Assembly (NCBI GenBank): GCA_902702965.1
Contig: CACRXP010000033.1
Span: forward strand, 1,750,430 to 1,814,429
Length of the DNA: 64,000 nt
Reading direction: 5' to 3'
DNA from: Spirometra erinaceieuropaei
Lineage: Eukaryota > Platyhelminthes > Cestoda > Diphyllobothriidea > Diphyllobothriidae
The notes under the pieces were generated by a model that saw nothing but the letters and a program-made list of their open reading frames with translations, was not told the origin of the DNA and made no database searches. The translations under genes were made by a program, and so were the position numbers. This document shows positions 27,145-38,850 of the stretch, piece after piece. The stretch's first letter is position 1. Each line of letters begins with the position of its first letter.

Positions 27145-30100
27145 GATAAATAAATAAAAAAATTTTTTATTTAATGCCAGATTACAGGCATTGTCAAGGA
27201 AAGCGATTAAACACAAATCCGACCGTCAGTGAAAAAAACTCCTGAGCTAAAGGGATAAAAATATAGTTGTTGATGGATTTTATGGTTTGGAGGGCTTAGG
27301 CGAAAAAACTAACGGAGGTGGTAGAATATCGACCGTCAAGAAGGGGGGAAGGTTGCACGGTATCGGAGATTTTCGGACGTCAATTCCTTATATGAAGTTG
27401 GGGATAGTCAAAATAGAGGCGTTGAGGAACAGCCGGTGAGACCGGCCATAGTGTTCAGAGACCACAAACGCCATTGCTACGGTTGAGTCGATCAGTGGAT
27501 TTAGCAGCCAAAATTTGTGGGAGCTTTTCTGAATGCAAAAATCGAGTAATTGTTTTCTTAAATTAAGGATAATTTTGCAGAGTTTTCACACTCATTGGTA
27601 GTTTATTCCAAATAGCAATTGCATTTACAGAAAAGAACCGACGATATTTAACAGTACGTGCCAGAGGCAGAAATAAATAGACCTCACGGTGACTGTTACG
27701 TCGTGGGTGGATATGATGTCTTAAAGAGGTGAGTGGGTTAAATGTGTGATTATTTAAGAGGTTAAATAGCAAAAATAGTCCCTTTTGTAATCTACGGAAC
27801 CATAACGGATCGAGGCCTGTAAGCCGGCAACGTTCTTGGTAAGACAACTTTCGGTGTTCCGGGGTTAAAATTCTCTTGGTAAAAAAAGTGCTGAACGGAT
27901 TCTATTTTCTTCCGCTCAGTAGCACGCATGAGGCTAAATGAAAACGAACAGTATTCCAGACCAGGTCTAACGTACATATTGAAAAGGCGCTTTTTAATGT
28001 CCCCAGTTTTAAAATTTCGGAGGATAAACCCGGTCGTTCTGCGTGCTTTGGAGACTATCAAGGCACAGTTCTCCGATAGATTGAGACTCTTGGAGTATGA
28101 TACGCCCAAATCCTTTATAATCCCTGGCACATTTATGGCGTGACCTTCAATACTTAGCTAAGGTTGGCGGTCGTCGCGAACCACCATGACTGAACACTTA
28201 TGCCAAGAAAGAGAAAGGCGCCATGTGCGGCACTACTGGGCGAAAGCCTGTAGATCGCTCCTTAGGAGCTCAAGCACGATGTCACGATCTGCCGGCTTAT
28301 ATGGTTATGCAACTTTAAGATCATCGGCATACATGAAAGGCTTACCATTCTGAAATAAATCGGGTACATCATTAACGAAAAGACAAAATATAAGCGGGCC
28401 GAGTCCACTACCCTGAATGACTCCACTCCTCGCACGTGAGGGGTTGGAGATGGTATTGGAAATCTTAACTCGTTGTGTGCGAGTGCCCAAATAAGAGGAT
28501 ATAAAATTCAAAAGTTTGTCACCTGTTCCGAAAGAGGACAATTTCAAGAGAAGAAGAGCATGGTCAACACGATCGAAAGCCTTAGTGAATTTGAAATATA
28601 CTGTGTAAAGTGCACAACCATTGTCCCTAGATTGGAGAACATAGTCAAAGAAAGAGAGTTGACAGGTGTTACAAGACCAAGCTTTGAGGAATCCATGCTG
28701 AGCAGCACTCAGTAGGTTATTCACTGTTAAGTGACGCATCATCTAATCTTTGATCAATGTCTCTAAGATCTTCGAAACTGCAGGGAGGGTGTTTATTGGC
28801 CGAAAGTCATCAAATGATGTAGATTTGCCGTGCATAGGAATGGGCAAAATGTGTGATTCCTTCCACAAGGTAGAATAGGTTTCACTTTCAAGAGCAAGAT
28901 TAAATAACTTGCATAAGAGGGATGGAAAGATCGTGTTTGCGTCGGCTTTTAAAATGCTTACTGGGACACCATCAGGGCCTGGACTATAAGATTGACGAAA
29001 ACGCCGAATTGCAACAGTCACATCCCACAGAGTGAAGGTTATAATTTCTGAACTGCCACAGTCAGTGCCTGGATGGTCAGAAGTGGAGTGGTCGAGTCTT
29101 CAATTAATGTTTGGGACAGGAAATCATTGAAGCTATCCGCGGTTAACTGGGCATTAACTATGGGATTTCCGTAAGCGTCTCGGAGGATGGGATACTGCGT
29201 CTTTCTCTGAGTTCGTATTTTTCTAGAGAAAAGTTTCGTGACATTTAGCAAACGATTTTCGCTAAACTGGACATCTTCGGCTAGCAGTTTTTATTCAGAC
29301 AATCTCTTAGCTCGATCAAAAATATCACAAATCAAGGGCTGAACAGAAACATCGTTCTGAAGATGGAAACGACGATAAAGCCTGCGCAATCTGCGACGAA
29401 AGGGTAAGGGTAGGAAAATCTCATCCCCAACATTAATAATTTTCTTACGGGGGACAAAACGAGAATAAGCGGATCCAATATTTCATAGAGACTTGAAGTG
29501 CAAACAGTTTCATCCGAACTAAGGAAGAACTCAATCCAGTCTTAGGAATTAAGGTGTGTTAATAATTCGGTTGAGCGAGTTGATCGGAAATCTCGGAAAG
29601 AGTTATACTTTGGGTACGACGTTTTGTCAGCCTCGAATTCCAACGTTGAAACAACTATGTCATGGTCTGAGCCCCCGAGTGGGCCTAGGGATGACACCGA
29701 AGATGGCATGGAGCCTCTACCGAAAATAAGGGCAAGTATGCTTTAGCCTTGGGTGGGAAAATCGAAAACCCTATTCCACATCCAACATCCACAGCCTCAA
29801 GAAAGTCTTCGAACCTTCTTGGGCCTGAAGGCGGATACTCGCGGAGTTTGGAAAGATTAAAGTCACCCGTAGCATAAAATGCCTGTGAGATTAAACTAAC
29901 AAAATGGTCATTGGCGTTGGGAGGGAGATAGACGCAGCCAATGAGTAAGGAGAACTTATTTTGTAGTGCAACCCGGAGCCAGCAGCTGTCTTCTACTGCG
30001 GAAAAATGCGGGAGTTCCAACGGCAAAATTGTAAGTGTTTGCTTAACGTAGACGCAGCAGCCCCCACCACGGCTATCTTGGCGATCATTTCGAATGCAAT

Positions 30101-30230
30101 TGTAGTCTAGAAGAGAGAGTTCGGAGTCAGCTACTGAGGCAGATGCCCACGTCTCAGTTACTAAAACAATATCTGGACAGTGGACGAACACCTGAGTCTG
30201 AAGCAATGTCATCTTATTAATCAAGTTACA
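27145..30230 (-). mobile_element. LINE family D copy 2 (CR1-like), 5'-truncated and broken
   Basis: Minus frames in order are: endonuclease (30,275-29,685; VFVHCPDIVLVTETW, CIRNDRQDSRGGG, GCVYLPPN, ATGDFNL), a linker (29,251-29,039), RT (29,021-28,305; SPGPDGVP, FTKAFDRVDH, SGVIQGSGLGP, FMYADDLK) and the C-terminal part (28,130-27,563). It is a collinear relative of the 52.9-57.5-kb copy. Stops and frameshifts disable it. The 5' end is lost near the start of the endonuclease, where family B sequence begins. The 3' end is the hairpin at 27,173-27,192 plus an AT tail. Confidence 0.88.
27173..27192 (-). promoter_or_regulatory. 3'-terminal hairpin of LINE family D
   Basis: AATGCC and GGCATT can pair around an eight-base loop, just before the AT-rich tail. 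The same hairpin is at 52,951-52,970. In CR1/L2-type LINEs such 3' structures are used by the element's own reverse transcriptase; that role is inferred here. Confidence 0.55.
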
Positions 30231-30239
30231 ACTTGATCT

Positions 30240-32350
30240 ACCACTAAATCCCAGGAGGACCCTTGTCGAAGTCAAGAATATGAGTGTTCGGGAATGAGAC
30301 CGTTAACAGTGCCTTTATGCTTTCCGGTGTAAGATGGTTACGTAATTTCGACTTGCATACCAGTAACTTAGGCGATAATCTAATTTCATGCGGAAGATTA
30401 TTCCAAAGGAAGGCATATTTGGAAGCAAAGAAGAGTGAGCGCTTAGATGTAGTACAAAGAGGCGGCGGAGTCACCATGCAGGAGTTGCGCGTGGCATAGG
30501 ACAGATCTCTCGGAGTGAGAGTGTCAATGAGCGGAAGACTGGAGCTAGAGTTGATGCGAAAAAGGAAACAAAGTCCAGCTTCTAGTCTTATCACCTACAA
30601 AAACTTAATTTTCGTCAGCTGATATCTCTGAGGAAAAGAAATTCCTGACAAGGCTTAAGAGAACAGTTTCTGGGTGAAAACCCTATGAAAATTTACGACC
30701 TTATAGCGGTCACAGGTGTTCATTAAATCAAAAAAAGGACAGCAGTATTCGAGGATGGAAGAAAAAACTTCTGATGAAGTCCTAGGTTCATTTACGGAAT
30801 GAAAATATTATGCAATATGAATCCACATATCTGCGCGGCTTTGGCAGAGATTCTATCTGCATGAGGTGATAAAGCAAGCTTATTTGTTTAACTTAGACCT
30901 AGGTCCTTTATGGTGAGGCATTCTGACAAAGGGTTATTCTGAAAAATTATGGGACAAGGAAGTTTGGCAGGACCAAAGAACATGAAAATACACTTGGATG
31001 ATGAAAACTCCATCTGCCATGTTGAATCTCATCTGGCTAAGCGTAGAAAATAGGCATTAATTTTTTCAACACAAACATTTGCGGTGTCCTTAGAATATAG
31101 GAAATCACACTTGAGGTCATTGGCATAAGTAAATTTTGCAAATTTCCGAGTTCAGTCGAAATATCATTGATGTACAGAAGGAAGAGTATCGGACCCAGAA
31201 ACGTACCTTGAAGTACGCCACATGTCATCGAGTGAGGTGTCGAGTTGCTATTACCGACCATGACTTTCTGATATCGGTTGGACAGAAAGGACCTGATAAA
31301 GTCGAATAGAGGCGGCCGGATGCCAAAAGCTTCCAATTTTACTAATAGACGTCTATGGGGCACATTGTCAAAGGCCTTGCTAAGATCAAAGTAGATAACT
31401 ACCGCAGACTTCCGCCTATTACGAAGAGAAGTGATTAGATTACGAAATGCCAAGTGGAAGATTCGCAGGATCGTTCGGGTAAAAATCCATGCTGACTAGA
31501 GCTCAGAAGCCGATTAGCCAGACAGAAGTCAAGAATTTCTTTGAAAATAACCCTTTCAAGAAGCTTTGCTAAAGACGGCGTTTTGTGCACGCCACGATAG
31601 TTATTAACATCGGACTGGGATCCTGACTTGAAGACGGGAATGATAATTAACGTTTTCCACGTTTCAGGAAAGAATCCTTTTGAAATATAAACGGAGAATA
31701 AATGACTTATCAATACGGGAATGTCACACGCTTGTTTAATAATCGAATTCGGAATCCCGTCCGGTCCTTAGCAGTGTGAGTTTCTCGAACGACTTATGTG
31801 CTTTTTAATGAGATCTGAGGAGACATCGACTGTACTCAGTGTCCTATCTGAAAGTAATCGAAAGAAAGGGACCGGTTCGGACTCAGTATTAAGTTTTTTT
31901 GCAAAGAAAGCATTAAACAATTTCACCTTGTCAGTGTCATCGGTGGGGAAGACTTTGCAACCGTCTAGCAGGGGTGGAAGTTTGTGACCACGCTTAGAGG
32001 AGGACCGATGACGGAAGATGTAAGCGACGGATTTGCCAGGGTTCGAATCACTGAGAGCAATTGATTCTCTTTGCCTGTTGCGCACATGGCGCATCCTTGA
32101 GGCCGTCACAAATATCTCTGTGATTCTAAGATGAACTGATAAGGAACTAGTGGATAGGTCACGCAGTTGTCGCCTCAACATTTTTAGTCTGTTCTGAAGA
32201 AAATGAGGAACAAGGGAATCGGAAGAATTAGGCTTGAGATATCTACGCGGCACAAAGTCTAGAATGTCCTTGAAAACATTGGACACTACATCACGAAGAA
32301 TGATTGCATCGCTACAGGAGAGAAAGCCACACCAATCCAAAGATCTAATA
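30240..32350 (-). mobile_element. LINE family B copy 1 (CR1-like), RT part only
   Basis: Minus frames: linker 32,340-31,768 (DWCGFLS, DFVPRRYLKPN), RT 31,713-31,037 (NNYRGVHKTPSLAKLLE, QHGFLPERSCES, YFDLSKAFDNVPH, GVLQGTFLGPILFLLYIND), a decayed middle, and C-terminus 30,594-30,244 (SLFFASKYAFLWNNLPHEI, ending KGPPGI). It is nearly identical to 38,851-40,040 over the shared part. A stop lies between linker and RT, and the Y-A-D-D box is frameshifted away (NLLMPMTSS). The endonuclease is missing. Confidence 0.88.
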
Positions 32351-33130
32351 AGATCTAAGAATAATAGTAGGCCAGTCTTTTGAAAACCCTATTCATTTCA
32401 AGTACGCTCGTTAGATACGATTTTACACGAACAATGAAAATCTTCGCTTTTAAAACAGTACTTGGTTTCTTTGAGTAGCATTGTCTCAACGAGTAAAATT
32501 TGCGGCAACGCGGGGTATGTAGCTCAGGTTCAGACTGCCGAGGGAAAACGAAGGACAGAAATAATCTTCCTAGCGTTTCTTGAAGAGCTACAGAGACGTC
32601 GCCTCCGCGAATTATTGAGGGAGTTCGTTCCATTTTTCCACTATTCTTTTTGTGAAAAATCCAGAATGAGGATTCAGCCTGGACATTTTTGTCCGTAGCT
32701 TCATCGAGTGACCGCGAAGATTGGGTTAAATGTGTCACTGAAAAATGTCTTTATAGCTAAGTCCATGCTCTAGACAATGTATCATCTTGTGGTCGAGAAT
32801 AAGATCATCTCTTTGCTGCCTGTTACACAAAGGTGACAAACAAGGGCAATTCAGTCTCTCTATATAGGATGGGTTTTTTAAACCGTTCACAAGCTTTGTT
32901 GCATAACGTTGCACTATTTCGAGGCTCACTTGGTCCTTTACTATCCATAGTCCTCTCACTTGCATGTCGTATTATAAATATAACCGAACAAAGGTGACGT
33001 AAACTCTTCCAGACAGGTCTTTGTCAAAGGTTCCGAATGCCCCTTTGATTGCATGGAGCATCACCAGGCCGTTTTTTGCAGCCTTGTTGCGCTGCAGTAC
33101 TGGTTTCATGTTGTTCTGCATTCATACACC
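32350..33130 (-). mobile_element. LINE family F fragment, RT C-terminus and 3' UTR
   Basis: Minus frames around 33,100-32,735 read NGLVMLHAIKGAFGTFDKD, RVYVTFVRLYL, QRYATKLVNGLKNPSYIERL and DHKMIHCLEHGLSYKDIFQ. This is the tail of a CR1/L2-type RT. The copy at 61,906-61,472 shares this text, and the 3' UTR (TGAAAACCCTA ... GCTCGTTAGATA) also matches 61,310-61,400. Confidence 0.75.
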
Positions 33131-33329
33131 GAGGTTTTGGCATCTGAATTTTAATGACGTAAGAAATCACATGGGTACCAAAGCGGGTTTTGGTTCGTTC
33201 GACCTATCTATGTACATTTTTGTTCATCAATCCCTCCATCGTAATTCTCGGACACACGGCTGAAATGAATAGCCCCTGCCTTCTTCCTTGTAAGGTTGTG
33301 GCCATCCGTTAATTCCCACCTCCCACTTT

Positions 33330-33935
33330 TACTCGTTAAAGGAAATGTTTTCTTGACCCAATGGACTTCAAATACTGATTCTCCTCATACTGCACTGAAA
33401 TCACTCTGTCATTAACGATTAATCTCCCAAGTCTCAATCTTAAGCCAATACCCTCCACTGCTTTTAAATGTGAAGGTTGCCTTGACGACGCCACGCCATC
33501 GACGCGTTTTAATTCCGAGGTGCCCACTTCGTCATGACTGGAGCCCCCAATGTTGCATTCGGTGCTATCCTCCAACTGCTAGCTTCCTTTTGCAGAAAGT
33601 TATCATCATTTATTGATACCCTGACGATGACCGAAAACATCCCGTTTTATACCGCCACCTACAGGCCAGTCCTGCTCGCTTTTTTTTCTGTTATTATTTT
33701 TAAAGAGGGGTTTTTTCTCCTGTAAAATTAATCCAATCATTTTTAACTTTTTCCGAGGAGTTTTTTTTACCCGTCAATTTTCATGTTTCTCAATGGACTT
33801 CTAATTCAGAAACTATGAATTGCATTTTGTAAAGATTCAGCCTACCTCGTCTAAAACTCGCATGCAAATCTATTTTAACTTGCTTTGATGGGACCCCGAC
33901 GGGTCTTTAATAAAAATTATCTATCTATCTATCTA
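33330..33935 (+). mobile_element. LINE family C 3' UTR and tail, 5'-truncated copy
   Basis: 33,590-33,905 is the reverse complement of about 41,830-42,120 with modest divergence. It ends with hairpin GACCCCGACGGGTC (33,892-33,905), a TTTAATAAAA run and (TATC)n at 33,911-33,934. No coding part remains. Confidence 0.7.
33911..33934 (+). repeat. (TATC)n microsatellite forming a LINE tail
   Basis: Four to five TATC/CTAT units follow the LINE 3' hairpin. The same short repeat tails the plus-strand copy at 45,283-45,297. Confidence 0.75.
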
Positions 33936-35585
33936 AACTTAGGCAAGAGCTTCCTTGTGTCTGCCTCGTCGGAAAACACTCCCAGAAATTGTTCGACGGC
34001 ATGGGCTTATCTTTATTTATGGATCAACAACGTTCTTCCTTCGGTCTCAAGTCGAAGCCTGACAGGCGCACACGCCGTCAGATCCGCAACTTAGGTTATA
34101 TCCTCTGGACTGACAGCGGGTTGACCCCCAGTGACATGACCATACTACCATAGTAACCTTTTACGTCGACCTGGATATTGTGTGTAGGACCCCTTTTCTC
34201 TGCCCAATATTTGATCCTATCTTCTCTCCCGTGCCGCCTGCTTTATCTGGTTGCTGGAAACCATCCTCCTAACTGGTATTGAGGCTGCAAGGGTGATCAA
34301 TGCCCTTCGCAATTTTTGGGTTTCTATCTAAGGTGCTTCCACCACCACGACTGATCGTAGTGCCAAATTCCAGATCTAATTATTCAAGCCATTATTCTCC
34401 TTTCTGGGCTGTTCATGCATGCTCTCGATAACCTATTACCCACACGTTCATATGATCAATGAGAGGTTTCTCAGCAAGCAAAGGCATTCGGACGCACTAA
34501 AGAGAATCCAGAGAGCCAGACGGACCACCTTCGACCTGTATTGTTGGGTATCTAATGAGCCCTAAAATCGGCCTTTCCATGTTCTGTCGGAGAAGTGATG
34601 CTCAGTGCCACTGTTCGTCCTCTCGACAGAAGGACATCGCCAACACATCGCGGCGCGGTTGAGGATTCTTCACGCCTCCCTCTCCGCCCCCGAAAATTTG
34701 TGTGGTCATTTCCACCGGTCACGTCCAGGCATCTGTCTCCGGGGCTTATGGCCAGAAAGACTTGGTTGCATGTTTTTAACTCTACTTCAGATGTTATCGG
34801 TTTTGCCAGCAAACGTAACCAAACCACGCCAGATCTCTCCAAGTTGTCTTTCGAGGAAATAATACGTTCCGCATTCAAGACGAAACTCATGGGGTTGTGG
34901 TGAGTGTGAATCGCTCCAGGGCTGCTTTCCGGGATATTTCTGGAGATGACTTCAGTCGTCCCTTAACCTATACTCCTCCATCCCCTCTAACTATTGTCTC
35001 TCCATGCCAGCTGCCAACAGCGGCAACTTCCTTGTTAACCAATTCTTCGTCTGCAGCACACATCAAATTATCTCCTATTGTACTTCCTGCATATATTATC
35101 TACAATTGTGGTCACGCCCACTCCCCTGATCAATACGTCATGTATGTTTTTGGACGCAAAAATTTCTTCGGTCTAGCTGAGGTCTTTGTGGCTAACCATC
35201 CCCAGGATCAATGCCGCAACCGCTTGTCCATGCCGCCCTTTTGCTCGACGCATGCTCCCCGTCAATTAGCTGACAGGACCGCGGATGACTTCAGCCAGTA
35301 TCAGTCAGTATATTTGGAGTAAACGGAAGAGGCCCTGAAAACTCCATTTGGACGTTGCAGATGTAAGAAAAAAGTTAAATTGCAAAATTTTGCATGAAAT
35401 TTTGGTGCGTAGAATGCATAAATCTAATAGTGAAGCATAAATGCCAAAAATATGGCATTCTTGAAATAATTGTGAAAAACATTTTTCATTAGAGGGGTGC
35501 TTCCATGGTAAAGGCACTTTTGGAAAACTCTGAAAGAAGCTCGGCTTTTTGAAATCCATCGTTCTCATTTTGGTTATCTTTGCCC
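33935..35585. other. No gene recognised; insertion separating two family F pieces
   Basis: There are several open plus-strand frames around 34,595-35,322, but no domain or repeat match within the window. This block and the plus-strand LINE tail together separate the family F 3' part from its 5' part. Confidence 0.4.
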
Positions 35586-36710
35586 TTTTAGGTCAAGTGA
35601 TGGTCCCGGTTTTTCGTATTGCTCCTGATATGTGAATAGAGTGCCATATGTTTTTGCTGCATCTCTTGCAGGAGCTTCAGTTCATAAGAAGGTCGTACTT
35701 CGTGTATGAGTCTTTTGCATAAATTTCGTTGTTGTCTGAATGCCTGAAGTTTTTCTGGGCTCCCCGTTTTTGAGAAGATTTTCCACAACTGCCGTGCTTT
35801 TCGGATTCCATTCCTAACCGATGGTTTCAGCCATTCTGCTTTGCTTCCTGTCGGATATTTCTTGAGAGGACAGTATCCTTCAGTCAAGTCTCTCATAGTT
35901 GATTCGAGGGTGGTCCAGCGTTCGTTGACATATCCTCATAATGCTTCCGTCCATAGAGTGTGTCTCATCTCTGATTTCATTGTTTCGAAATTATCCCGCC
36001 AGACATTTTTAAGGACTTTGAGCTTCGTTTGGGGACAGCTACGAATGTCGACTTCCACACCATTGTCATGTAATGACAAGAACCCAGGGCGGGCCTACAT
36101 TTATTATATCAACACTTTCCTCGTTCTTGGTAAACATTAGGTCTAGGCAAGTTGCTCTCTGTCCTTCACGCACCCGAGTCATAGTTCGTACATGCTGAAA
36201 CAGAAATTCATCAAGAACCATGTCTAACAGAATTTGGTCAAATGCTTAGCTGTGGTCCTTAACTGTCATAAGGTGCCATTTAATCCTCGGAGCAGTAAAA
36301 TCTTCTACGATAACAGTGTTTTGCTTTCGACTGTCCTCGCAAGCTGGAGTGATTTGCGCATGGTCTTTGTCGACACGTTGATTTGGAGGCCTATATACAA
36401 CGGTGCCAGTAACGTTTTCGGCTTTGGAGACCCGCAAATAACACTGCAGCATCCCCGGATCATGCTTATTTGCACATTCTTCGACAGGGTTATATTCGAC
36501 CGCATTGCTGATACATAGAGCAACTTTGCCACGTCGTCTTTTGGTTCGGTCTCGCCTTAGCACCTGATATCTATCTAACTGTACTGAGGTGTCGAGATAT
36601 CGACACCAATCGACGTTCTGTCCATCGCCGATTGGACACAGACGAAGGGGACAATGCTGCACACATAGGTTGTGATCAAGAACTTTACTTGCCCACATTT
36701 TCTTGGTAAG
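35585..36710 (-). mobile_element. LINE family F fragment, endonuclease end and linker
   Basis: The minus frame 36,698-36,246 has endonuclease-like words (YQVLRRDRTKRRRGKVALC, VVYRPPNQR, VEDFTAPRIKW), with G-D-F-N decayed to E-D-F-T. The frame 35,896-35,588 is the linker before RT (AEWLKPSVRNGIRKARQLWK), collinear with 63,112-62,777. A short, damaged 5' half. Confidence 0.7.
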
Positions 36711-36719
36711 ATGGCTAGC

Positions 36720-38590
36720 TGAAAAGACTTGCTAGGCCACTAATATGCATGCTTAATTCAGCAAATTTTGTCTAACCCACTCTGTCTTCTCCGGCTTGTG
36801 ATTTGGAAGCATTCACAATCAGTCAGTCAGTCATTTTGGTTGACAGCTGTTTCTATTCTTTGTCCACTATTGTAGATTGCCTTAACGGTGAGTGGCTTAA
36901 CTACTGTGTTCTGGATTTGGTCACTCATTGGGAGAGTAAGTGGTCGAACAAAAGATGTTAATGAATTGGAATATAATCTCACAATTTTTTTCCAACTCTG
37001 GCGGGAGAGTAAAAAGTTTGCATTAAACTACCTCATTTTTTAATATCTGAAAGGGATGTTTTGAAGCTTGCAATGATGTAATGTTAACTGGAAGAAGCTA
37101 TTAGATTTTAGCAAAGTTGTCAATCCATAAACTTTTCTAACCGGCATTTGTTGATAAGGGAAAAACGGAAAAAGGGCGTAGTCGCTAGTTTGTCTTCAGC
37201 GATTCGTTGGTGGTATTTCCTCCTCGCTGTCTGGTATCAAATGAGGTCCCTAGAGTTCGTTCTAGGATCAAGTAGAGAATTAAGGCTATCTCTATTGCAC
37301 GAAGACGTTTTAGTCTATCGACTGAATTTGTTTTCGCGCGGGTCCGGAATCGCGATTTTATGTGACTCCATGAACCGATAAGCGTTCCTCAAGGACCACT
37401 AGACCCAGTCTCAATGGAGTCCAAGTGGAAAAATAAGTTATTAATTGAGAACCCTCGAATTCTGAAGTAAATTTTATCAAAAGCGACCTTAGATGCGCAT
37501 ACACAGCTGTTGCGTAACCAGAGGATGTCAAATTCTTTTAGTAGAAAGTAGGTACTCTTTGGCCGGGAACGCGGAATCTCCCCCTGAAAGGCTTTCGGAA
37601 TGCAGCAGAAACAGAGTACATCGTCACGCCTCTGTGATCACTTATTTTAGAATCAAAATATCCCGAAGTCACGAAAAGTTATGCATGTGGGGCATGTGAC
37701 CCAAATCACAAAGCATGTTAAGGGAAATTTCAATGGTCATTTAGACAACTTAAGCCCCGTACCTGCTACTTATTCGCCTTGGCCGTTTCTGGCGATGTTC
37801 ACTCACATGCAGAGTGGAGTGACTCGATATACGGAAATTCTTCATGCTAATGGTTGCCTTCAACTAATGTTACATTTCCACGCGCTCTCCTGAATGGATT
37901 AACTCAACTTCAACTTATTGCCGAAGTAGTACTTGAAACGACAGTTTGATGTTTTCAGCCGGCTGGGGGTAGTTCATTATGCATCTGGGGTTTCAGCGAA
38001 TGAATTCGGACTGGTTTCAACCCAGTTAGTGATTATCCAGTAGCTATAGCATATCTCATGGGTTAGGCCACTCACTGTAGTCCAGTTACGAACTTTCGGA
38101 GAACAAGGTGCAGGGTATAATGCGTCATCACCAATAAATGTCGATTAACTAGGGAAGGGGACAAGTGAAAACTCGTTACCCCAAAAAGAGGTCACCAACG
38201 CGCCGCATATGTCCCAGCCCTCTTATTAAAAACTGGCCACGTTTTCGACTTTCAACAGCTAATCCATTTGAAAAAATGGGCTAGGACAAGATGGTCGCAG
38301 TTAACCTGATGGAACCGACTAGGGACAGTCAGTCAATGACCACACCCCACCAAGGAGCCACTCGGTACCCCTCTTAGCTTGTAACACCACAAGAACGCAA
38401 AACAAAAGCACGATAAGGAGTGACTTTAATTGATCGTTTAGCCGTTCTGTATAGAAAATAAGGCAAGAGATAATTTCTGAGAGTTCGACCATCGATTTCG
38501 ATGATGTCCACCGTATGCCCCACAGCAGGTGGGAGCAGGGACGGTGACTTGCGCAGGGGTTTATAGTGCCGGTAGACTTGCGCTGCATCT
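36720..38590. other. No gene or known element recognised
   Basis: AT-rich to neutral sequence with short open frames only. Nothing in it matches another part of the window that I can see. Confidence 0.35.
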
Positions 38591-38850
38591 ACGTACACTC
38601 TCTCCTCCTCCCCCGCCTGGGCCCGGTGTCAAGACAGAGTCAAGAAGACCGGAGACGAGGGAGGCCGCAGGTGGATGGTTCGGACGGATCCTCACCTTGG
38701 CGTTCCACCACACGCCCTGGTCCACACAACAATAACGAGGATTTCAACCAACAACAGAGATTTGGAGGCTGGCACGGCCGTAGCCGCACCCAGGCGTACT
38801 GCCGACGACTGGCTCGGATCCCACACTGTGATGGGAGTGCCATAAAGGCA
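38590..38850. other. GC-rich block fused to the truncated LINE B copy 2
   Basis: Composition changes sharply at about 38,850, where the LINE RT frame stops matching family B and continues by chance to 38,640. The block's origin is unknown. It may be the 3' part of another repeat. Confidence 0.45.

Noticed and set aside
34595..35322. Plus-strand open frames as a gene
   Set aside because: Overlapping frames on both strands, no domain and no exon signals.
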